DNA of 64,000 nucleotides, from positions 13,798,539 to 13,862,538 of the forward strand of contig NC_087070.1 of NCBI RefSeq assembly GCF_963678635.1. The letters are read 5' to 3'. This DNA comes from Symsagittifera roscoffensis (taxonomy: Eukaryota; Xenacoelomorpha; Acoela; Convolutidae). Below the pieces are notes generated by a model. The model did no database searches and was not told where the DNA came from. It saw only the letters and a list, made by a program, of their open reading frames with translations. Shown in pieces: positions 11,143 to 22,600 of the stretch. Position numbers and translations under genes: made by a program. Numbering within the stretch: position 1 is the stretch's first letter; each line of letters begins with the position of its first letter.

Positions 11143-11329
11143 TTTGTCCCAGAGTCATTTGGCTGGAATCTCTTCTGTGTTTTTGTATTTTGTTTCTGTG
11201 TTTGGTTTTTGTGGTTTGCTTTATGTCAAACTTTGTTTTTCAGTGCTGATGATGGCTGTATAGCCGAAAGTACTCCGAAATAAACAAGTTTCATTATCTT
11301 GTTTTTCACATTGATGAGAAAGAAAGTAT
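11143..11329 (+). repeat. 3' pseudo-LTR of the Penelope-like element
   Basis: This is the direct repeat of 8332-8548, beginning TTTGTCCCAGAGTCATTTGG and starting 17 bp after the ORF stop. It includes CCGAAATAAAC at 11275-11285, a possible polyadenylation signal. Confidence 0.8.
11236..11285 (+). ncRNA. Hammerhead-ribozyme-like motif, 3' copy
   Basis: CTGATGA is at 11246-11252, stem II GGCT/AGCC (11254-11257 with 11262-11265, tetraloop GTAT) and GAAA at 11266-11269. A two-pair stem III (AG-TA-CT) follows, so cleavage would fall after C11275. A stem I can be drawn between GTTTTT upstream and AAATAAAC downstream across an internal loop. One unpaired U (11253) departs from the consensus. Confidence 0.55.
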
Positions 11330-11460
11330 TAAGTAGTTAACCTATAAAGAGTACGTTCTTAATTGATAGTGCTTGCTGATGGAAAGCGTAGACTTTATAC
11401 TGAAATATAAACAAAAACTTGGTGAATCAATTTTTAATAAGTACTAAGACAGGAACCATA

Positions 11461-11580
11461 TCAAATATATCCGAATTTTACGTTCTCTTCTTTCCCAACT
11501 TGCCAAATGACTCTCAAGTCCGCAGCTGTGATTTGTGGCATGTTAGCTACTATCAGGTGCTCAGGATTCCCACCTTCCAT
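11461..11580 (-). pseudogene. Truncated OCIA-domain gene copy
   Basis: Starting at ATG 11580 the minus strand encodes 39 residues, MEGGNPEHLIVANMPQITAA, then DLRVIWQVGKEENVKFGYI and a TGA. The part ANMPQITAADLRVIWQV aligns with ADIPNVTAADRQVMNQV of the intact gene 500 bp away, and after the stop the other-side text YGSCLSTY resembles IGSCAGIY in it. The rest of the domain is missing. It is a tandem duplicate, on the same strand and downstream of the intact gene, that has been broken. Confidence 0.6.
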
Positions 11581-12033
11581 TCGATCATTGGTGGGGTCAC
11601 AAATTATTAGCGGGTGTATTCAAAGAGCTTGTTTTTTTTTAAAACTATCCACAAAAAAATAAACCTAGCCAAATAAATTTAATAATGATTTAGTATTTTC
11701 TTGGCAGTGAAGTAAATCCACCATGTGGACGTTTGGCATTAAAAATATTTTTGAAATGTTCAATTGAATGGATCCTTCAGCGTCTGGGGACCCTCATTTT
11801 GTAGCGAGCCAGCTGAGGTATAATTTATAATTTACACTGTTTTAGAGACCCCGCTCATTGTACCTTAATTTGAGAATCAGAAAGTTCGGTTCATATCTGC
11901 AGCACCATCTGAAAAAGAAGGACTGCAATTGACTATTTGCGACTGAAGACCTGAAAACAAGGCAAAATATTGATACAGTTTCTGTATCCGAGCTGTTCTG
12001 CCTGTCCTTACGCGCTCTCATGTGCCTTCATTT

Positions 12034-12039
12034 TTTATT
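12034..12039 (-). terminator. Polyadenylation signal of the OCIA gene
   Basis: AATAAA lies on the minus strand 35 nt after the stop codon at 12074. Confidence 0.55.
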
Positions 12040-12073
12040 TAAAGACGAGGAGTTCTAAAAATGCGCTTCAAAT

Positions 12074-12691
12074 TTACTCCATAATTTCATCTCCATATTT
12101 ATTGTACCGCTTTGGTTTAGTCTTTTCAGGGTTTATGACAACTTCTTTGCCCATAACAGTAATTGGTTTTCTAAAGGCTTCTTCTTTGGGAGCTAAGGGT
12201 GTGGGGGTATCCCATGTTTCTTGTATGACTGGCTTTTGCATTTGCAATTCACTTTGGAGAGTGTCAGACTTCAGTGAAAAATCGTGAGATGGCTTCACAT
12301 TCAAGTTATCCTTGATATATCTCCCCAAAGGGGTGTCCAGTCTACTCAATTCCAGAGCCATTCTGTCCCTGGCCAAGAACTTCCCTGTCATCGACGACAT
12401 AAAAACAGTCCCAATATAATAAGGCAAAAGTTTCCAGCCAGAGCTTTTGATTATTTTAAATCGCCCGAGAGAATATATCCCCGCGCAGGATCCAATACAA
12501 ATAGGAACTCCGTATTTCTGGTTTGCTTCTTTCCAAACTTGATTCATGACTTGTCTGTCAGCAGCTGTGACATTGGGGATGTCCGCTCCTCGAGGTCGAT
12601 TGGTCGCGCCACCCGATGCTGAATTTACAGGACGATTGGCCATTCCTGTTGCTTCTTGCGAAGATACTGTAATGGGTTCTTGGTTTGCCAT
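12074..12691 (-). CDS. OCIAD1: OCIA domain-containing protein (OCIAD1-like)
   Basis: This is a single coding exon of 205 residues starting MANQEPITVSS at ATG 12691. The OCIA domain runs roughly from residue 40 to 120: an entry helix (VTAADRQVMNQVWKEA), a hydrophobic segment (GVPICIGSCAGIYSLG), a second one (LLPYYIGTVFMSSMTGKFL) and an exit stretch with LDTPLGRYIKD. The extreme C-terminus KRYNKYGDEIME resembles the NKYGD tail of OCIAD1. Vertebrate OCIAD1 is an inner mitochondrial membrane protein that works with prohibitins and respiratory complex III assembly and has also been placed on endosomes; that function is by family only. The open frame continues upstream to 12934, but an acceptor-like ATTAG ends 4 nt before ATG 12691, so the longer start is unlikely. 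Confidence 0.78.
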   Translation of the reverse strand: MANQEPITVSSQEATGMANRPVNSASGGATNRPRGADIPNVTAADRQVMNQVWKEANQKYGVPICIGSCAGIYSLGRFKIIKSSGWKLLPYYIGTVFMSSMTGKFLARDRMALELSRLDTPLGRYIKDNLNVKPSHDFSLKSDTLQSELQMQKPVIQETWDTPTPLAPKEEAFRKPITVMGKEVVINPEKTKPKRYNKYGDEIME

Positions 12692-15028
12692 TATTCTAAT
12701 ACGCCAATGAAAAACAGGCAGAGAGCGAGTATTATTTACATGGTTACCTAAAAACGACATTGTGATCATTAGACTCTTTGTGATTAAATAAATGAAGGTT
12801 ATTTTTTCATAAGGGTGAGTCCAAATATTTCTACACAGAGACGAAGATGAGCTTCGCACCACTTCCGATACGAAAGCCATCGAACCAAAAAAAAATGCAA
12901 AAAGAAGCCAAAATAGGAGACCCGAAATTTCCAAGAGTTTGTCTCAAAATCAAATTCATTTTGATGAAACCTGTGGCGGAACACAACAGCTAGCATTGAA
13001 AAGGCTGAAAAATTATCAAGAGGTAACTAAGCAGATGAAACCAGGATAAATGGTCCAAACAAAGAATCTAAATGTGGTATTTTTACACAGAGGCAAAGCT
13101 TGGGTAATTGTTATATCGGTGGCTTCTGTATTTTTATACACAAATCCACCAAATAGAATAAATAATTGACAAAACGCCAGAAAACACCCAAAATTTTCAA
13201 ATGTTTCTTTTAAATTGAAAGTCAATTTGATAAAAACTTGTGGCAGAACACAACAGCCAGGTATTGAACTAGCTTGAAAAACTTCGAATCGCTCTACAAT
13301 ACAGTCAGTGGAAAAAAATAGAGAAGTCAAAAAAAATCTGAAAAATTAAGTTGAAAAAATAGCTTGAAAATATAACTCGAAAAAACTGCACCTCCAAAAC
13401 TTTATGGTGGTATCGGATGACGTTCATAAACAACCTTAAAAACAATAAGAACTCATTCACCGAGCAGCAACAAATTTTGGATTGTCATAAAAAATTACAT
13501 GATGTTTTACAAGTTTTTTTAACCTATCCATACTGAAGCACATAATCCTATACGAATACTTTTGCCCTCGAAATTACGCAATATGAGTTGAATAAGCCAA
13601 AATAACAAACTGTTTATATATTTCAAAAAAATACGCAAAATCAGCTTGATAAATTTACAAAATACTAAACTCACAGTTTTAATAAAAAAATCTGTTTAAA
13701 ATGGAACAAAACCAATGCCCTGAAAACTAATCCATTTAAAACCCTACCAGATACAATAATATGCGTTTTAAAAAACGGAAAATGAGCCAACCGAAACTAG
13801 GACAAAAACACGAACCCTAAAAAAAATTGGAGAAATATTTTTTGAAAAATTAAATACAACCTGAAACAGTTTTAAGCTAATTACTAGTTAAATGATTGTA
13901 GTTTTATTTGAATTTCCAGAACTTCAGCAGTTGAATTTACCACTCCTTCTAAAATTACTATTTTGCGTACAAGTTTTTACGGGAAAAAAAATCTATAGTA
14001 ACCGATTGCAATACCCTTGCTTATCGCAAGGGTAAAAAGCAGACATACCATTTCTGCTTTTAAAAAATCCCACATTGTGTAAAAAAATCAGTGTGCTATT
14101 AATTTGAATCGATTAGCAATTCAAATTCTCAGACATCACGGAAAATTAAGGCGAAGAGTTGCTCTGAACTAGATAAAAAAAAAGAGAAAAACTCCAGCAA
14201 AAGAACTGTCACCTATTTCATTTTTTTTTGCTATCAGAAAGTTTTGGTAGGTATTAAAACGAGACACCTTAAATACATTTAACTGCGTACATTTGAATAT
14301 AAAAAAGAAAAAACACCATACAAAACGAGAGGAAAATATTAAATGTACTAGAAACAATAAGCGAACATGAACTAAATAGTTAATTTGATATAAAAAGAAA
14401 TTAAGAAAATTACGAGCGAATAAATAATCGAAAAACTTTAACGGCAAATTGTGTTCTGATAGCACTTCCCGCCTCCTAAAATAAAACCTTTTGCTTAGAG
14501 AAATTAGCGTTCTACAAAAATTTATGGAAAAAAATGATTGAAATTTATACCAAAAATGCGAATAAACCCTGACTTCCGATTAAAAAAGAATACGATAAGA
14601 AGAGCAGACCGCTCATTTAGTATCGAGTAAATTATCTGAACCAAGCTTTACTCAAAACCGAGCTTTTCTCCAAATTCGAAAAAATGGTTATGATTTTGTC
14701 AACATTTTTCAAAAAAGATCAGAGAAGAGCTTTTTAAAATTTCAAATATAACTTGTCAATTAATGTCAAAAAACGACAGGAAGCAAGTAAAAAAATATAC
14801 ATAGGCCCAAATTTAACCAACTGAAAAATAGCCTAAATATTTTCGGTTAAGAACAATACAAAAAAATCTTTCATCTACCATTACAAAGCAAGCTCTAGCC
14901 CGTAAGATGCAAATTTGTAACTTTGCCATTTCGAACTAGCTTTAGTGAACTAAGTTTTTTAAGGGGAAAAAGTCTAGTACTCGGGTGCAATACGCCCCTG
15001 CTTATCGCTAGTGTAACCATGGACAACT
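12692..15028. other. AT-rich spacer with repeat debris
   Basis: No coding region is supported. Two diverged copies of a ~200-bp phrase are present at about 12838-12990 and 13085-13290 ('...gaggcaaagcttg..., ...cttgtggcagaacacaacagc...'). A perfect hairpin ending another repeat is at 14012-14034. The rest is A/T runs. Confidence 0.4.
14012..14034. repeat. Perfect 9-bp hairpin ending a repeat
   Basis: TACCCTTGC-TTATC-GCAAGGGTA is a perfect stem. It follows a 'gggaaaaaaaatctatagta' phrase that also precedes the hairpins at 15001, 34604 and 42790 in variant form. Confidence 0.6.
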
Positions 15029-15705
15029 TTAACACAGCGGCTAAGCTTGGGTTCGCAAACAGTAGCGCGAACACGACAAAAAGCAGCTCTAGAAAGTGCA
15101 CCAAGAAAAAGTAGGCATAAGCCTCGAATTAGTAAATATTCGGCTAGGTGTAGGAATCGATCTGCGATCTACTGCAAAATATAGATTTAGAGTCTCACGC
15201 ACTAAATACTCAGCCACGCACGCTCAACCATCGACAAACACAAGTCAGGAATGAAGCAGCTACAAATGCTAATAAATGGCCAAGGCAATTCAGCAAAATG
15301 GGCACCAAATACAAATAGACACAATTTCGCAAGTAAAAATTTGGAATATAACAAACTGAACGCATCCACACTAACTTTGCATGTAACAAATCGAAAAGCA
15401 TAGAGCCACATTATGTAAAAAATTATGCATTACAAAAATGGCGAGATATATTGAGCTAGAAAATTTCGGAAATCGTGTTTATATTATTGTTATGTTGTCT
15501 GAAACATGGCTTTTTTTTGGTTCTTTGATGAATTTAAAATGCATCAACTATGTTAACTTATTACTATTCGAATGTCAAAGCACATTCTATCAAAAAGCTG
15601 TAAAGGTGCCCCAAAAGTGGCACCACTATTTGCGATTTAGCTTAGAAAAAAAAAGGTTTTTAGCTAGTAATACACTAAGCTGACGCTAGTGTAATCAATC
15701 AAAAT
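15029..15705 (-). mobile_element. Composite repeat family A with a tRNA-type promoter
   Basis: The minus strand contains an A box (TGAGTATTTAGTGCG, 15198-15217 region) and a weaker B box (AGATCGATTCCTA, 15151-15163) at tRNA-like spacing. The whole unit matches 35553-36117 and 38878-39263. One end carries the cactagcg/gcgaagcg hairpin module; the other ends near 'gctagtgtaatcaatc'. It is probably a tRNA-derived SINE joined to, or nested in, a hairpin-ended element. Confidence 0.55.
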
Positions 15706-16417
15706 TTGTTATGGAAATTTTTATCAGTTTCAACACAGCGGCGAAGAGAAGCTCGCACCACTTGCGAAACAAATGGAATATAGTATGACAAACTACACGA
15801 AAGTCGCAAAAAACAACTTTTTTAATGTCAAAAAAATTGATCTGCCGTAGTTTTCCTATCTTCGTCTTGATGTTGTCTTAAACAAAGTTCCTTCTGAGAA
15901 AAACATCCCAATTCAAACATTGGAATGCTAATAAATAGAGCATCGAAATAAAACTTGCGAAGCAGTATCAAAGCCGATACTTTTTGTCCCATTTCCATTG
16001 TCCTTCAATTTTTTGTCCCTTCATCAAAAAATAAAAACGGCAAAATGGAAGCGAAGCATGTGAATGACCAATAGAAAAAATGCCATGAAAAAACGGACGT
16101 CCTAATTCACTCCACTCCGTTCATTAACAGTTTATGAGCTCGAAAAAGAGTGCGATCCAAATAACAGATCACTTATGCTAGGGTCGATTAAAATGATGCA
16201 ATTATGTAACCATTTGTGGATCATTTTACACTTCAGCTGGTCAAAAAAATAATTCATTTACCGACGCTAAATTGCAAACTAAATAATTTTGGAATCAAAA
16301 TTTGGAAAATTCACCATTATATTGCATTTTAAATTTCAATATACAATTTAAGAGGTTTGCTTGTCATTCCTCGCTAATTTCTTCTCGTGATCCCCATCCT
16401 GGCGAGACCCCCCCACG

Positions 16418-16423
16418 TTTATT
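16418..16423 (-). terminator. Polyadenylation signal of TTC7
   Basis: AATAAA lies on the minus strand, 73 nt downstream of the TTC7 stop codon (16499-16497). Confidence 0.6.
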
Positions 16424-16496
16424 CAACAGCACATGGCTAAGATGTGCTTTTGGCACGGATATGAGCATCTTTGTTTGCAAATGAGGAAAGCTCTGT

Positions 16497-16629
16497 TCAA
16501 ATAGCCCAATTGAGGAAGGTGTCGAAACACTTGATGGGAGCTGTTCGTTCCAAATTGCACGCAGTTCTCATACACTCACTCGCTCCTGTTTCATCACACT
16601 TTTCCTTCAGTATTTCTCCCAGCAAACCC
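16497..16629 (-). CDS. TTC7: TTC7 exon 18 (terminal)
   Basis: The acceptor is TTCTACAG. It encodes GLLGEILKEKCDETGASECM, then RTACNLERTAPIKCFDTFLN and WAI, stop. The block aligns to the end of vertebrate TTC7 ('LGEVLQAQGNDAAATECFLT'). Confidence 0.82.
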
Positions 16630-19600
16630 CTGTAGAACAGAAACAAGCTTATACACAGAGGGGAAGCTGCACCTCACGAACACAAGTGATGAAATGACAA
16701 ATTTGTAGATTTCGTAAAATGACCTCACGCTCGCTATTACAACAAGACATTAGTCTCGATCGCCTTTTGTTGCCATAAAACCGAAGCAAGACTTCACATG
16801 GAAGCAAACTTATTTGAGTCGGCTGTACGAGATTTATTTCTTGTGCTCATATCTTGGTATGGTATGGTATGGTGTCTGTGTTGTGGGATACTTGCCAGCT
16901 CTTCTCGTCGTAGGGGTTCAATTGGATGCACTCTCTCAACACCTTCTCCCCACACTCCAGAGAGTCCTCCTTCATGAGACAAGTGGCCTATCAACACACA
17001 CAATACTCACAATCGACACTTCCGGATACAAACAATAACAGCAACAAAAAGAACAACAACAACAAAGAAAAGAACAACAACAGATGTGTCAGCACAATTC
17101 ATACCAAGTACGGCTAAATCCCGCTTGACACACTATCTCATTCGAGATCATAGTCATGCCAATTACGCCAGTATAGCATTGCATATGAGAAACACTGAGA
17201 CATTATCCCAGCAACGTTAAAAAGCTTATTCTTCAAAAAATAAGGACCCAATTCCTAGGATATTGTTTAACGTGAGTCCCCCTCCCCCCTTAGGATCCGG
17301 GACACGATACAACACTCCTCGTGTTGCTGCACATATACGCCATGACCTTGCCTTAGCAACCAAACTATTTAGCCTAAGCGAATGTGGAACTTGATGATAT
17401 TCAACACTAGTCATTTTAAGCCTACTGATCTTTAAGCAGTTATTTAAACTCACCAATCTAACTCGTGCATCTACTGCACGTGGGTTGAACACGAGTGCCT
17501 GTTTGTAGAAACTTTTGCTATCCTCCATGTTGCCATCTTCTTCGGCCAAGATGCCATTCTGCAACAGCAATACCATTGAAACCATAGGTGTACATGTAAT
17601 ATAGGACAGGTTAATTGGCTGAGGGGCTGTTAAGTTAAGAACAGAGATTGCCCCTGAAACTTCCAGCCACGCCACGCAACATCAGCGCTTTGCAATTTAA
17701 GTTTTCTTTGCACTACGAAAACGCATATATGGCGAAAACAATAATTCTAGTTACGATCAATCAGGTACGTACAGCACAATTCAATTGCTCGACAACCAAA
17801 CTTTGTGTATATGATAGATACAAGGTTCTCGCTTTTATCCGTTTTATTTTCTTTTCATTCAAATAAACTTTTGTTTTGAGAAAAGATGGAATATTTATTC
17901 CTATTTTCGAAGGAAGGATAAAACATATATTTGTGCTGCGTTATTTTTTTTTCTTCTAAACACTTTTCAATGGAGCTTGTTATTCCATCTGAAAAAATAT
18001 TGACACCCTAATCTCAAATTAAATAAGATATTTTTCTGTTTCCACTTTTGTTCCGAAGAAAGTGAGGAATATATACGCCCGGTTTTTTTTATTCAGACCC
18101 ATTTTAGAAAAGTTGACTGCGTATGGGCATCGATCCGAAAATCTTAGGACTGCCGTGCAATTAAGCTTACACTAGACTAAAGTGCGGCTTTGCTGTTGGA
18201 ATAATATTTTGATAAGTGGATTATTTATGCGAGGCGAATCCGCACTCATAATTGTTTCAAATTGAAATGAGACATGCTAATTGGTCGTATTAATTCCATA
18301 AAAGACTCAAATTTTAACAACCTGACAACACCAGCCTAAAAATTGTAGTTTGTCATTATTTCAGATACCAAAAACTATTCGAGACCAATTAATGGGCAGT
18401 CGACACATTCAGAGCTTTGCCCTTTTGCCCTGATACGAGCAGTCATGATCAATTTTCGTAAAGTAACAGTGGTTTAAAAATTGACAACTTGGCTGATTTG
18501 GGACAATTAACGCGCAGTATATTACGCCCTACTAACGCGTGAGCGCCTATTTAACACTGCTCACAAACCATTCCAAAGTGTCTTGAGGCAAGCTATTTGG
18601 ATTAATTAATATGTTACTAGACGCTAAAAAATCACTTTGAACTTTACAGAGGGGCTTAGCGTAGTGGTACGGAGTTCACTTTGAGGTTTTCAGATCATTT
18701 ATTCGATCCCTTGCGATGTCAAGGATTGCGCGAGGACGCGCTCTCACTTGAACTTTAGCCCTACAGCCTGATCCATTTCGGCTGCAATAGTGATACCATG
18801 TGAACGTTCGATGTGCAAAAAATGTGCAAATTAACGAAAAAAAATATGCCATTAAAACTCATGAATTTCACAAATAATTTATCATTGACTCTTCTTTGAT
18901 AAAATTAACCCAATTTGAGAAAACTGGATCAATATAAAATTTTTATTTTGCTGGGTAATCTGATTACTAAAATCTTTTTCAAAATTAGAAGTATATATTT
19001 TTTTTGAGCCATTTACACTGCTGTTTGATAGTGAAGTTTACCTTCCTTCTAACAAATCGAAAGTGAACAACCTTTAAGACTTTTTCTGAGAAAAAAAACG
19101 AACAAAAAACCATCACGACCTAAAATTCACTACGTTCATGACCAGCAAATGTTACTTTAAAGAATATTTCATGTTGCATGAATATTTAATCTAAAAAATA
19201 TATCATAGCCGACATACAACAAACACACAATCGCCTCAAGGATAATGACTTTTCTAAAATTAAGAAAAAAAAATCTTTTTAGAGACTTAAAAATAAATGT
19301 CTTGAAACCTTTTTAAATTCAGTCAAGACCTTAAAAAATGTCTTCACTTCGCGCATTAACACTTTAACAGATATAAGAAGCAACGACAGTGGACAGAAAC
19401 CGGAAGCTTTGGGGCCAGCGAATCTGGAGGTTGCGCTGCTTCACAGTGTTCAATTATTTTGAGAGTGATTGTTGAAGTGAGTTAGCGTGCAGTGCAACTC
19501 ACAGCATAATGGTAGTGGTACATTGCACTCTCACTCCTGATGCACTTGGTGAACTCCTGCAGACAGTCCTTGGCCTGCTTGTGGTTATTAGTCTTCACAC

Positions 19601-22600
19601 AGAACTCCAGCATCACGATCCAGATGTTCAGGTTCACATCGTCTTCCGGGGACACTCCGATGCTGTTGCCTCCTCCCCCTCCCATCTGGTGGCTGCCGCT
19701 GTGACGCGGGGAGTCCATAGACGAAGCAAGGCCTGCATTAAAACAGCTACAACTGCAAATGAACTCAATCCGGTGTTCTTTAAACCGATAATTAATAGAA
19801 ATTCAGGTATCGGAATTGAGTCATCTGTCTTCTATGTAACTGCTTGAACATTTCTGCTCTAATTTGAGAATTTTTCATATGTAGCAAATTATGCAAGTTA
19901 ACACGAGCGTTCTCTACAGAAATGAAAAATAGAGTAGTCTACCGATCGAATCAAGCAGATATCTCAACAATGAGCATCAGAACTTTCTCTTGAGAGCATT
20001 TACATAGACAATGGTACAATTTGGAGCCAAGGGGCTCCCTTGAATGGTTCAATGAGTTAAATTGAAGCACGAACCTCCCTCACTCAAGGTGTAGTTGTCG
20101 AGGAAACTCATGGAAGCGGCAGCCCCACTTCGACTCATCTGACCATCCGTGTTCCATCCATCTATCGAGGCACTATTCACCCTCAGAGTGAACAACTCAG
20201 ACGCCTGCGATCTGCCCAGGGTGCTGTTCAGGGTATTCTGGGCTGTCAGTGTGGGAGCACCCCCTCCCACTCCCACTCCCATTCCTCCGCCCACACTGGC
20301 AGCACTCAGCTGCCGATCCACGCTGGCTGCTGTCACAGACTGGCCATCACTAAACCAATCACAACATGCTTCCATTCTCTAAGAATGATACTTTCGCTAA
20401 AATATACTTTTTGGATAAGCAGCCTGACGCGGACAACAATGCATTGAGCTCGATTAAACTATGGCTTGCTTCTAATGCCTCTTTTACCAAAGTCATCACA
20501 TGCTTTACAACATGTAAGCTGGCACTCACATCAAACGTCGAACAGAGAACGCAACAAGTCTGCACTACATGACCCAAGTAGTGTTGAATAATTAGTCACT
20601 AGTATTCATTACAGTGCGTCATATATCTATGAATGGGATATTTGGACATGTGCAATATGCCCTCTCTAATCTGCACTGTCCTCTCACCTGAAAAAGAATG
20701 AAGGGAATCCGAGTCGGGTCATCTGGACAGCCATAGTCTTCAGATTCCTGGCTGCCACACTCGGCCCATACATCTTCTCTTCTATGGCCGTCTTCAGAAA
20801 TAACAACCTAAACACTCAATTATTCTCCACCAAAATTTCCACACAATTCTCCCTATTTCCTACTCATTTCTAGAGATAGCAAGAGATCTCTTTAACTTTC
20901 CCTTTTTTTGCAAAGCAGGGGGATTCAGTACCAGGTACAAAATATTCTCATATTTTTTGCTTTTGAAATATTTCTTTAGAAGGCTGGCAGTAAATTACCA
21001 AGTACCAGAGATCCGAAAATTGTCTACTTATTTTAAACTAATTAATTCAAAACTAGGCACGGATCTTCGTTAAATCTCAAAAAATAACTCAATTTACTGG
21101 CATCTTTAAGTAATCTTGAAGCAATCCTGTCAATAACTCACGTCAAATTCTCTGCATTTCCTTCTAGATATGAAGCCACCAGATCCAATGCATCTACGTA
21201 CTTCTTCATGGATGTCAGCAGCAAAATATTCAGCTCTTGGGCGGGAGGAAAATCCTATTAATAAACCAGTTTTATGGTAATGCTTAACAAACAAGAATTT
21301 TACTCCATTCAAATATAATAAAAAAATTATTTGAACCTCAATTGCAGTTCTTTAAAAAAAAGCTTACAAAATGGATGAAAAAAGAATCACGAGTGCAACA
21401 TTAAGACAAGCATGTTAATGTCTTGTAGATTTCGGGGATTGCTTCTCTAGGCCCGTTCACACACTAACTTAACGGCACCGCAAAGTGGTCCCTTTGGTAA
21501 TGAATTCAGCGGGGCGAACGAGATTCACTACTATCCACAATCTCGAAAGGGTTAAGTTGGTGGCAACTATTCCGTACGGTATTTTGTTACCTGCCCCTTT
21601 AATACTGCTCCTGTGGCTGTCTCGTCCGCTATCATCGATCGCAAGAAATTCTAGCTGTAATTAAACTCAGATAAAAATTGGTCCAAATACAGAAGGCTCT
21701 AGGCGGCCAGATGATAATCTAGTAATCTAGTCAAAAAGAAAGGGTCCGCGATCAATCAACACAATTGACTAATTGCGATTCAAATCCCAACTGACTTAGC
21801 TGACAATTATCTCTTTTCTAGAGAATCCTAATTAACCAATTACACAGTAATTCCACACAATCACTCAATCTGACCTCCTAAAAATAATAGTGTCACTAAG
21901 GATCACTATTCCTTTGAGGTACTTTTACTGATCTCTTTACTTCACGATTGCTGATTCTCTAACTCGGAGAACCAACTAGACTCTAGTTTCGCTATCTGTT
22001 CTCTAACTAACGGTAAAAACTATCCACTAACTTTGCAATAATTGTTCTCTAGCTAATGCGAATCAACCATTCGCTCTCACAGCACAATGGTTCTGTCTAA
22101 GGGTAGGCTGCTTGTTATTCTCTATAATGTTTATCTATATGAGTTTTAGTTATAGTTAGAGTTATGTCGTCCCCAAAGTCCAGACATTTACTTTGGTACC
22201 CATTTCTCAAGGTCTTAGTTGAATTTTTCCTCTGATGACATTAGTCTTAAATTCCAAGTTCATTATAGGCATCTCTAACTAAGTGGTGCTAATATCACGT
22301 CCAATTTCACTTCCAAACCGAGTTATGTTAGATTAACCAATCTCCCAAGGTTTTTATTCAATTATCCCATCAACGTTCCGACCTGCCGGGGGTAGGGAAA
22401 GATCCTTTCTATGAGTAGCTACTTCACTTCAAGCATCTAAAATTCCGTGCAAAAACTATTCAAATCTCGACCTTCTAGCCATCAGGGAAACGTAATTCGT
22501 TAATTAAGTACCAAACTGTACTAAAAAGCCACCTCCGGGAAGCTGGATAAGTATCCCGCCCATTCATATTATTTAGAAAACCTACTTCCCATGCTATGAT

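Larger units (their letters stand above)
8332..11329 (+). mobile_element. Penelope-like retroelement, degenerate
   Basis: The element is bounded by two direct repeats (8332-8548 and 11143-11329, about 190 bp and roughly 90% alike by eye), the pseudo-LTR arrangement typical of Penelope-like elements (PLEs). Inside is one decayed plus-strand reading frame with a PLE reverse transcriptase (LYGLAKVHKP, VFSMDVKSLYTNVP, DGVAMGSRL) and a C-terminal GIY-YIG endonuclease (VVYEIRCPGCQSSYVGQTSR). It sits in the spacer between FSIP1 and the OCIA genes, antisense to both. Several stops and frameshifts show it is no longer active. Odd points are a PHD-type finger inside the RT and an Asp-to-Asn change in the catalytic motif. 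Confidence 0.88.

Noticed and set aside
12692-12934. Upstream extension of the OCIA protein with a hydrophobic N-terminus
   Set aside because: The extension lies beyond an acceptor-like AG next to ATG 12691 and looks like AT-rich non-coding sequence.
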